From the IMG/VR virus record IMGVR_UViG_3300042988_000313, positions 1-38,401 of that record: a stretch of DNA of 38,401 bases, one strand, 5' to 3'. The notes under the pieces are model-generated. The model was not told where the DNA came from, searched no databases, and saw nothing but the letters and a program-made list of their open reading frames with translations. Within the stretch, counting starts at the first letter, position 1. Each line of letters begins with the position of its first letter. A program made the position numbers and the translations under genes. The stretch comes from a virus. Below are positions 32,739 through 38,401 of this stretch, piece by piece.

Positions 32739-33743
32739 ATGAATCTCAAGGATATCAAGAAAGAAGTCAAGAAGATTACCGAGTCTGAGTCGGGTGCTAT
32801 AGGCGACGGTAAGGTTGAAGGTGCCGCTGGTGCCCCCGAGGGCGGCGGTCCGGAAGCATCTAAGGGATTTAAGAGCGGGAAGCCGGTTGGTTTCCAGTCG
32901 GTTGATACACACTCAAAACCAGTTCAGAAGGTTTCCCGCGACAACGGCGTAAATGCGGCGGTCAAAGAGTTTAAACCAGAGAACCCTGAAATGAAGGGTG
33001 CAAAGGAAACCGTTAAGGCGGTTTCTCGTGAACAGGGTGTTTCTGCTGGTGTTAAAGAAGTTGGCAAGGGTGACAAGAATATTGGATCCAAGGAACCTGC
33101 TGGCAAGGACACCAAGGTTGCCCGTGAAGAAGGGGTTTCTGCTGGTGCTAAAGAAGTTGGCGAATATGGCAATATGTCAGCATTCCGTTCCAAGGTTCGC
33201 GCAGCGTTTGGATTGTCACTTGATGACAAACTCAACAAAGGAAACAATGGATTGAATAAGAAGTCACTCGGGGAGTCGGCAAAAAAAAATCTGAATGAAA
33301 TGGGTGGTCTTGAACTCTCACTTGGTGTCGCCGCTGGTGTAGTCGGTGGTGTCGGTGCTCTTGCTCTTGGTATTTGGGCTTGGAATAAAGGAAAAGAAGT
33401 CGCCAAAAAAGTAGGAGAAGAGCTTGAGTATGCGGGGGACTCTATAACGTCTAGATTGGATGTTATGGCAAAGAACGCGAAGATTGCCAAGAGAAACGAA
33501 AAGATACAGGCGATGATGAAGCGTTTCGATGGAGACGCAACCTTTCAGCAGCTTGTAGCATCGCTTAAGGCAACTCCATATGTAGATCCAAGAGCATCGT
33601 CTTCCGGAGAAAAACAGAGAGCGGCTAATGATGCAAACAATGCTCGTAGACCAAACATCAAGGCGCTCAAAAATTATATTGAAAGCAAGTTGACACCAGA
33701 AGAAAAGGGATACTTAGAAGCCCTTTACGATGCTGCTAAGTAA
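32739..33743 (+). CDS. Late protein with repeat region and one membrane-like helix
   Basis: 334 residues. N-terminus KDIKKEVKKITE|S holds I-T-E (13-15). Then come GFQSVDTHSKPV, three imperfect 14-15 residue repeats (VSRDNGVNAAVKEF, VSREQGVSAGVKEVG, VAREEGVSAGAKEVG) and FRSKVRAAFGLSLDDKLNKGN, shared with the 31558 paralogue. A Gly/Ala/Val-rich hydrophobic helix follows (LGVAAGVVGGVGALALGIW), then a basic helical C-terminal domain absent from the paralogue. Candidate internal or injected virion protein; not recognised. Confidence 0.8.
   Translation: MNLKDIKKEVKKITESESGAIGDGKVEGAAGAPEGGGPEASKGFKSGKPVGFQSVDTHSKPVQKVSRDNGVNAAVKEFKPENPEMKGAKETVKAVSREQGVSAGVKEVGKGDKNIGSKEPAGKDTKVAREEGVSAGAKEVGEYGNMSAFRSKVRAAFGLSLDDKLNKGNNGLNKKSLGESAKKNLNEMGGLELSLGVAAGVVGGVGALALGIWAWNKGKEVAKKVGEELEYAGDSITSRLDVMAKNAKIAKRNEKIQAMMKRFDGDATFQQLVASLKATPYVDPRASSSGEKQRAANDANNARRPNIKALKNYIESKLTPEEKGYLEALYDAAK
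33210..33238 (+). repeat. 29-bp exact repeat, copy 2
   Basis: Identical to 31960-31988; marks the end of the region shared by the two paralogues. Confidence 0.9.
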
Positions 33744-33755
33744 GTAGATAAAATT

Positions 33756-34424
33756 ATGACAACGCTTAAAGAAAACTTTTACAAGAACCGTGGACTTGGG
33801 GTAAATCCTTTGGATGAAGGTTTTGGCGATGATGGTGGTGTTGCTCAGGATTTTGATCCTACATTTATGTCACCAAAGCAAGTATCTAAAATAGATAAAA
33901 TAGTTCAAGCTATAAACCAAGCTCACACTAAAAATGTATTAGTTGCTATATATCTTGATGGGGATAGGTGGGGTTCTTGGCGTGACGCCCATGAATTAGC
34001 ATCTGTATTACCAGAAATGAAGAGAGAAATATCTAAATTAGGTATGTCTTCTAAAAAATCTAAGGTGTTAATTAAAATTGATTCAAAATCTGGTTATTCT
34101 TCTCCAGAAGCGTCAATGGAATTTAGTATTTCAATTCCAATGCTTGCGGAAGTGTTATCGAAGATAGACACCAGTATAGTTCCAAAGAAAAGTATTGACA
34201 TTTTAGCGGACGAATTAAGTGGATATATAGATTGGGGTGCTGGATTTGCAAACTTTGGACAATTCGCTTCTGATTATTCCAAAGACACTTTTTTGAAAGA
34301 TAAAATTCGGGAAATTGGTGGGGAATTATTAAAATCTTCGGACGAAACAGAATTGTTTTTTAACTTGTTATATAAGATGTGGAATAATAAAAAGGGTATA
34401 GGAAAATTACCAAAGAAACAATAA
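33756..34424 (+). CDS. Unknown late protein with prohead-type N-terminus
   Basis: 222 residues. N-terminus LKENFYKNRGLGVNPLDE|G ends in L-D-E (19-21) and shares the F-[FY]-x2-RGL pattern with the 32016 product. A globular domain follows: NVLVAIYLDGDRWGSWRDAHELA, KVLIKIDSKSG, FSISIPMLAEVLSKID. The C-terminus is Lys-rich. No clear SD. It ends just before a strong terminator, closing the late block. Function unknown. Confidence 0.75.
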   Translation: MTTLKENFYKNRGLGVNPLDEGFGDDGGVAQDFDPTFMSPKQVSKIDKIVQAINQAHTKNVLVAIYLDGDRWGSWRDAHELASVLPEMKREISKLGMSSKKSKVLIKIDSKSGYSSPEASMEFSISIPMLAEVLSKIDTSIVPKKSIDILADELSGYIDWGAGFANFGQFASDYSKDTFLKDKIREIGGELLKSSDETELFFNLLYKMWNNKKGIGKLPKKQ

Positions 34425-34442
34425 TTTATATAAGTAACTCAA

Positions 34443-34476
34443 AACCCCAGGCTAAAAACCTGGGGTTGACTTTTTT
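34443..34476 (+). terminator. Rho-independent terminator closing the late block
   Basis: AACCCCAGG (34443-34451) pairs with CCTGGGGTT (34459-34467), 9 bp, loop CTAAAAA, followed by GAC and a run of six T. Its tail contains the -35 of the rnh promoter. Confidence 0.85.
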
Positions 34477-34493
34477 ATAGCACCCTTTATAAT
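34466..34493 (+). promoter_or_regulatory. Strong sigma70-like promoter for rnh, candidate leaderless
   Basis: TTGACT (34466-34471), 16-nt spacer, TATAAT (34488-34493). ATG 34501 follows after 7 nt, so the mRNA would begin at or next to the start codon; no SD is present. Confidence 0.65.
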
Positions 34494-34500
34494 GCTTCTC

Positions 34501-35391
34501 ATGAAGCACCTTCTTGTTGATTTTTCACTACTGGCACATGCAAACTTATTTACTGTCAAGTCGCAACTTGCAATCGGCGGATATCAGTTACTTAAGCATG
34601 TTCTTATTAGAGCAGTCCTCAAGAATGTCAATGAGTTTTCACCTGACAGGGTTTACATATGCTTCGACGGTGGATCTTCCTGGCGCAAAAATATATCAGA
34701 AACATATAAAGCTCAACGTAAAGAATCGCGGGAAAAGCAAGATGTCTCTGCTGGTGGGGATGTTAACTGGAGCGAATTTTACCGAATTCTTGACGAACTA
34801 TACAACGACTTCAAAACAAGTTTTCCATTCCATGCTATAAAAATAAACTCCATTGAAGCTGATGATATTATAGCATATCTCGTTAGAACCTCACCTCAAG
34901 ACGATGAAAAAATTATCTTGACGAGAGATGGTGACTATATCCAGCTACTCCAGTATCCTAACACCAAGATTTACAATCCAGTTGATAGGAAGTGGATGGA
35001 ATCCGTTAATCCAATTCATGATTTGCAAGTCAAGATTTGCATGGGTGACAAGTCCGACAACATTCTCGCCATCCGTCCTCGTATGGGTATAGCAACTGCT
35101 GAGAAGTTTGTTGAGAGTGGTGAGTTGGATAAGATGCTGGAAATCGCCAGAAAAGATATTGAGCAATTCGGAAAAACAAATGACGAAATGGCAAAAAATT
35201 ATATTAATAACGAGAAACTTATTGATATGTCAAAAGTGCCTTATACTATTAATAATAAAATAAAAATGGAAGTGGATGTGACGAATCCTGGAAATCCAGC
35301 AAATCTTTTAAAGTATTTCGTAACAAATGGACTTCGGGAACTCGTTGAAGATATTTCCAAGGTAAGAAAAACAATATCATCACTTTCTTAA
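34501..35391 (+). CDS. rnh: RNase H / 5'-3' exonuclease (T4 Rnh, FEN family)
   Basis: Removes RNA primers and some DNA from Okazaki fragments. FEN-family acidic motifs: LLVDFSLLAHA, CFDGGSSWRK, INSIEADDIIAYLVR, LTRDGDYIQLLQYPN (T4 ISSDGDFTQLHKYPN) and KICMGDKSDNILA. The start is set at ATG 34501 (296 residues; T4 305), because an in-frame ATG at 34492 lies inside the -10 element. It follows the late-block terminator and ends tail-to-tail, with a 4-nt overlap, with gene 4. Confidence 0.93.
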   Translation: MKHLLVDFSLLAHANLFTVKSQLAIGGYQLLKHVLIRAVLKNVNEFSPDRVYICFDGGSSWRKNISETYKAQRKESREKQDVSAGGDVNWSEFYRILDELYNDFKTSFPFHAIKINSIEADDIIAYLVRTSPQDDEKIILTRDGDYIQLLQYPNTKIYNPVDRKWMESVNPIHDLQVKICMGDKSDNILAIRPRMGIATAEKFVESGELDKMLEIARKDIEQFGKTNDEMAKNYINNEKLIDMSKVPYTINNKIKMEVDVTNPGNPANLLKYFVTNGLRELVEDISKVRKTISSLS

Positions 35392-35993
35392 AATAAATCT
35401 TTTTCCGTTAAAACGCGGAAACACCACCCGCGTAGTTTACAATACTCCAGCGCCGCTTTCCATTTTTCCTTGTTTACCATATATGTTTCTATTTCACTTT
35501 CAAAAAGTTTTTGACTTCTCCCATTTCCAGGTGGAAGTGGTTCTATAGTTTGTTTAAATGGTTTAATTTCTATAAGCTCTATTCGTTCTCCGTGTGGTGT
35601 TTTAAACTTAACGAAAAAATCTGGATGATACATCCACACAATGCCCCTTCCTTCTTGTAGGGTTCTAATAGGGTGCTGATAAGGTATTTCTGGTTGCTCA
35701 GACATCCAACTGATAACATTCTCGTTGGAATCTAAGTATTTCATGAAATCGTATTCCCAGCTAGATCTTGCTATTGGTAATTCCTTCCCAATATATTTAC
35801 CGTTCTTTTTTGGTTTATATGTTTTTAATCCAGGATACTTGCTGGGTGCTTTGGGAAGGGATTTTATATAAAACCCTTTACATTTTACCATTTCATGTAT
35901 TTCCCTGGCCTTATCTTCAGTTTCTTCAATTTTTTTGACCAATTCACCATTATCACTAAATAATCCCCACCACTTTTTCCTATTTGATGCCAT
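35388..35993 (-). CDS. 4: Head completion nuclease (T4 gp4-like)
   Basis: T4 gp4 is a head completion protein needed before tails attach. Matches along the length: ARSSWEYDFMKYLDSNENVISW (T4 YRSNWEKFFFEWLDKNPEIIAW), EIPYQ, HPDFFVKF, LIEIKPFKQT, ESEIETYMVNKEKWKAAL, RGWCFRVLTE. PD-(D/E)XK residues E80, D125, E142, K144. 201 residues against 150 in T4; the extra N-terminal 60 are Lys/Trp-rich. ATG follows TAGGAGAACAAT. The catalytic part resembles the uvsW homing endonuclease. Confidence 0.9.
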   Translation of the reverse strand: MASNRKKWWGLFSDNGELVKKIEETEDKAREIHEMVKCKGFYIKSLPKAPSKYPGLKTYKPKKNGKYIGKELPIARSSWEYDFMKYLDSNENVISWMSEQPEIPYQHPIRTLQEGRGIVWMYHPDFFVKFKTPHGERIELIEIKPFKQTIEPLPPGNGRSQKLFESEIETYMVNKEKWKAALEYCKLRGWCFRVLTEKDLF

Positions 35994-36010
35994 ATTGTTC
36001 TCCTAAATAT

Positions 36011-36028
36011 ATTATATTGGGATATAAT
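36011..36028. promoter_or_regulatory. Symmetric divergent -10 elements
   Basis: ATTATAT-TGGG-ATATAAT is an inverted repeat giving a TATAAT on each strand: minus (36016-36011) towards gene 4 with a normal SD, plus (36023-36028) ending 7 nt before ATG 36036, which has no SD. No convincing -35 on either strand. Confidence 0.35.
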
Positions 36029-36035
36029 AATATTT

Positions 36036-36677
36036 ATGGCAAATAAAAAATATGTTATTGCACCTTTTATTAGAAAATCCGAATTTCCTGGTGGAGTGGC
36101 GTCTATATCGGATGTCATGACTTCGCCCAACGATATGACCGGAAAAACTAAGGATTCAGTCGGTCGTAATATAAAGAGCAATAATATAGAATTGGGTGAT
36201 ATTATAATATTCAACTACATAGGAAGAGATATACCAGATATTTCAGAAGGAAATACAATACTGTCAGACGAGCGAATGGTTCTAAATCCAATGGTTATAT
36301 TTGCTGGTTATGATTTGGTTAATAAAAATTTAGTAGGTGTAGATATACGAAGATTTAGATTGGCTAAAATAGATTTTATGTCATCTAAGGTCATTTATGC
36401 TTTGAAAAAATATTACTACAATCAATCTTTCGATGAAAGTGGTAATGAGATTCTAAGAAGAAAAAGTAATGGTGAAATACCATATGATTCCAAAATGGCA
36501 TTCAGATATGAAAATTTTGGAAATGGACTTTATTCCCCATGTGCCGCTGCACTTAAAAAATATTATAGAAGTTATTCCCCAAAAAGAATGCGTAATGCTG
36601 TTATTATAAATATAGAACAAGCAGAAATTATGTCAAAAGAAACAGTAAAAGCAGTCCCAGGGATACTACCGGAGTAA
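36036..36677 (+). CDS. Unknown protein upstream of the portal gene
   Basis: 213 residues, unrecognised. A beta-rich part (LGDIIIFNYIGRDIPD, MVLNPMVIFAGYDLVNKNLVGVDIRRF) has a layout seen in an uncharacterised T4-like protein (GDxxxFxY, then xPxVI, then LxGxN). The rest is Lys/Tyr-rich with helices (SKVIYALKKYYYNQ, CAAALKKYYRSYSPKRMRN). No SD; see the -10 element just upstream. It lies 6 nt before gene 20, whose SD GGAG is in its last codons, so a head or neck role is plausible but unproven. Confidence 0.75.
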   Translation: MANKKYVIAPFIRKSEFPGGVASISDVMTSPNDMTGKTKDSVGRNIKSNNIELGDIIIFNYIGRDIPDISEGNTILSDERMVLNPMVIFAGYDLVNKNLVGVDIRRFRLAKIDFMSSKVIYALKKYYYNQSFDESGNEILRRKSNGEIPYDSKMAFRYENFGNGLYSPCAAALKKYYRSYSPKRMRNAVIINIEQAEIMSKETVKAVPGILPE

Positions 36678-36683
36678 AACAAT

Positions 36684-38387
36684 ATGGCAATGAGGTCATT
36701 TTTTTCATTTAATAGAAGTAAATCACCGGATGTTCCCGCTGACATGTCTCCTATGGAGAAGCAACTTTTAATAAAAACAAGAAACACTATATTTAATAGT
36801 TTAAATTCCGATAACGACAAGAATCGTGATAAATCTGTCACCCAGGCACCCATAACCGACTTGCAAGATGTTGGGGCTGTAAACGGGGATTACAATCAAG
36901 TTGTAAATGTGTTCTCCAAATATATCTATGCTATAGAAAGAGACAAAAAAACAAGACTTGCTATATATCGTGAAATGGCAAAATATCCAGAAATCGCATT
37001 TGCGGTTGATGAGTATGTTGATGAAGCTGTCAATGAGGGTCCAGACGGTAGATGCATGAAGTTGCACATTAGAAATAGGGCCATAGATGAAAACGATAAT
37101 CAAAGAAAAACTATCATAGCAGAGTTTGATCATTTGATGTTTGAAGTTTTACAAATTGATAAGTATATACATCAGTGGTTTAGAGAATATATGATAGACG
37201 CTGAGATATACTTTGAAAAGATTTTTGATATAGATGATGAGACAAGAGGCATAACAAAAGTTAAAAAACTGATGACCAGTAAAATATATCCGATATATAA
37301 GGATATAGAATCTGACGAAGTTTTATTTTATGCTTATCAAGGCGACGATTCATCAATCAAAAATCTACCTAAGGAAATGATTTCATACGCCAATAGTGGA
37401 AAGTTTGATTGGAGTAAAGACGAGGATATGAAAGTTGTTCTTTCATTCCTGGAAGAATCTAAAACGACTTATAAGAGATTAAAATTATTAGAAGATGCTC
37501 TTGTTATTTACCGAATAGTTCGCGCCCCCGAACGCCGTGTCTTTAAAATAGATGTCGGGTCACTTCCAAAGGGAAGGGCGGATCAGTTTATGCAGGAGAT
37601 GATACGAAAGTATCGTCAGCGTAAGTTCTTCGATCCCGCTACCGGAGATGTTGCCGAGGGTCTGGATATGATGGCTATGACAGAGGACTTCTGGTTCCCT
37701 GTATTCCAGGGCGGGCGCTCTTCAGATGTTACAACACTGGCAGGTGGTCAGGGACTTGGTGAGGTTGGTGACATTGATTACTTCTTAAATAAACTTTATC
37801 GTGGTTTAAAGATTCCCAAGAGTAGATTTGGGGAAGATAATAAATTCTCAATTGGCGACACTTCGGATATAACCAGAGAAGAAGTAAAGTTTGTCAAAGA
37901 AGTTAAGAGGTATACCGACAGGTTTGCTGAAGTTTTTAAAGATATGTTCTTGACACACTTGACTCTCAAAGGTGTTTCGGAAGAGTATGGTATATCTGAA
38001 CAAGATATAAAAATACAAATGTTTGCCAATAATCTTTTTGAGAAATTCATGGAAGCTAAAGTGCTGGAGTTGAGATTCCAGAATTTCAGTAACTTTAAAG
38101 ATCTTATCAACACTGAAAAGCCGGTCTTCGCTAGAAAGTGGATAGTTCAGAAATATCTTGAAATTGATGAAGAAGATTGGAAGCGAAATCAAGAACTTCT
38201 ATCCGCTGAAAAAGATTCGTTAGAAGATGGTGAAGACGGTGACGGTGACGGCGGCGGTGGGGGTGGTGGGGATATGTCTTTAGGTGGCGATATGGGAGGC
38301 GGGTTGGGTGACGATACATCGTCCGATTCTGGAGACGATGGTGGTGGTGATGGTGGCGATGGGTCAGATGCCGATAAACCACTTTGA
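36684..38387 (+). CDS. 20: Portal vertex protein (T4 gp20-like)
   Basis: Dodecameric portal at one head vertex, through which DNA is packaged and ejected. 567 residues (T4 524). Hallmarks: IHQWFREYMIDAEIYFEKI, then VGSLPKGRADQFMQEM, YRQRKFFDPATGD, MTEDFWFPVFQGGRSSDVT, LAGGQGLGEVGDIDYFLNKL and LKIPKSRF, matching T4 GNLPKAKAEQYVKDM, LEDFWLPRREGGRGTEID, LPGGQNLGDIDDIQYFQNKL. The C-terminal 60 residues are a Gly/Asp run (GDGDGGGGGGGDMSLGGD), absent from T4. ATG follows GGAGTAAAAC. Confidence 0.96.
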   Translation: MAMRSFFSFNRSKSPDVPADMSPMEKQLLIKTRNTIFNSLNSDNDKNRDKSVTQAPITDLQDVGAVNGDYNQVVNVFSKYIYAIERDKKTRLAIYREMAKYPEIAFAVDEYVDEAVNEGPDGRCMKLHIRNRAIDENDNQRKTIIAEFDHLMFEVLQIDKYIHQWFREYMIDAEIYFEKIFDIDDETRGITKVKKLMTSKIYPIYKDIESDEVLFYAYQGDDSSIKNLPKEMISYANSGKFDWSKDEDMKVVLSFLEESKTTYKRLKLLEDALVIYRIVRAPERRVFKIDVGSLPKGRADQFMQEMIRKYRQRKFFDPATGDVAEGLDMMAMTEDFWFPVFQGGRSSDVTTLAGGQGLGEVGDIDYFLNKLYRGLKIPKSRFGEDNKFSIGDTSDITREEVKFVKEVKRYTDRFAEVFKDMFLTHLTLKGVSEEYGISEQDIKIQMFANNLFEKFMEAKVLELRFQNFSNFKDLINTEKPVFARKWIVQKYLEIDEEDWKRNQELLSAEKDSLEDGEDGDGDGGGGGGGDMSLGGDMGGGLGDDTSSDSGDDGGGDGGDGSDADKPL

Positions 38388-38401
38388 AATCCATAAACTT
38401 A

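Noticed and set aside
31960-33238. The 29-bp repeat as a CRISPR repeat or recombination target
   Set aside because: Only two copies, 1.25 kb apart, both in the same reading frame and encoding a shared protein motif.
34492-34500. Starting rnh at the in-frame ATG 34492
   Set aside because: That ATG lies inside the TATAAT element; FEN family similarity begins right after ATG 34501.
1-38401. tRNA genes, CRISPR arrays, insertion sequences
   Set aside because: No cloverleaf with a plausible acceptor and T-loop, no regular repeat-spacer array and no transposase were seen; the only mobile element supported is the intein with its endonuclease.

Overview
This window is part of the genome of a T4-superfamily tailed phage (myovirus-type contractile-tail relative). 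It carries T4-type replication, recombination and late-transcription genes (61, regA, 62, 44, 45, 32, 41, uvsX, 43, 55, 47, 46, uvsW, uvsY, rnh), a head-completion nuclease (gene 4) and the portal gene (20). Proteins are recognisable but well diverged from T4. The DNA is AT-rich, no tRNA genes were seen, and the host cannot be named from the sequence. T4-type late promoters (TATAAATA) recur ahead of late genes, matching the gp55 late sigma factor encoded here.

Layout. 1-730 (minus): 5' part of a GDP-mannose 4,6-dehydratase gene. 767-5954 (minus): replication operon 45 - unknown - 44 - unknown - 62 - regA - 61. 6015-8426 (minus): dTDP-rhamnose genes, an RmlC-like/RmlD fusion and RmlB. 8508-12944 (minus): 32, dut, a small HTH gene, 41 and uvsX. 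12945-13150: a plus-strand, late-promoter-driven candidate structured RNA. 13151-16999 (minus): DNA polymerase 43, with an operator-like hairpin at its start, and a glycosyltransferase. 17080-20552 (plus): 55, 47, 46. 20549-26590 (minus): a possible ADP-ribosyltransferase-like gene, a 438-nt AT-rich non-coding region, a second glycosyltransferase, and uvsW/uvsY. 26673-34424 (plus): late genes, mostly unrecognised, several with features of prohead-packaged proteins. 34501-38387: rnh (plus), gene 4 (minus), an unknown gene and the portal gene (plus).

The most striking system is a fractured uvsW. The helicase gene is broken inside its DECH box (DE|CH). Its first half ends in a 96-residue N-intein, its second half begins with a 35-residue C-intein, and a free-standing PD-(D/E)XK homing-endonuclease-like gene with its own late promoter sits between them. 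Trans-splicing would restore a helicase of about 491 residues. The endonuclease catalytic domain resembles the gene 4 head-completion nuclease elsewhere in the window.

Other signals: a roughly 120-nt candidate ncRNA with promoter, closing helix and U-tract in register; a 14-bp hairpin that would sequester the Shine-Dalgarno of gene 43; several Shine-Dalgarno-less genes whose start codon lies 6-9 nt after a -10 element (candidate leaderless mRNAs); sigma70-like promoters that mostly share a 16-bp spacer; and a set of late proteins whose N-termini end in [L/I]-x-E, the T4 prohead protease motif.
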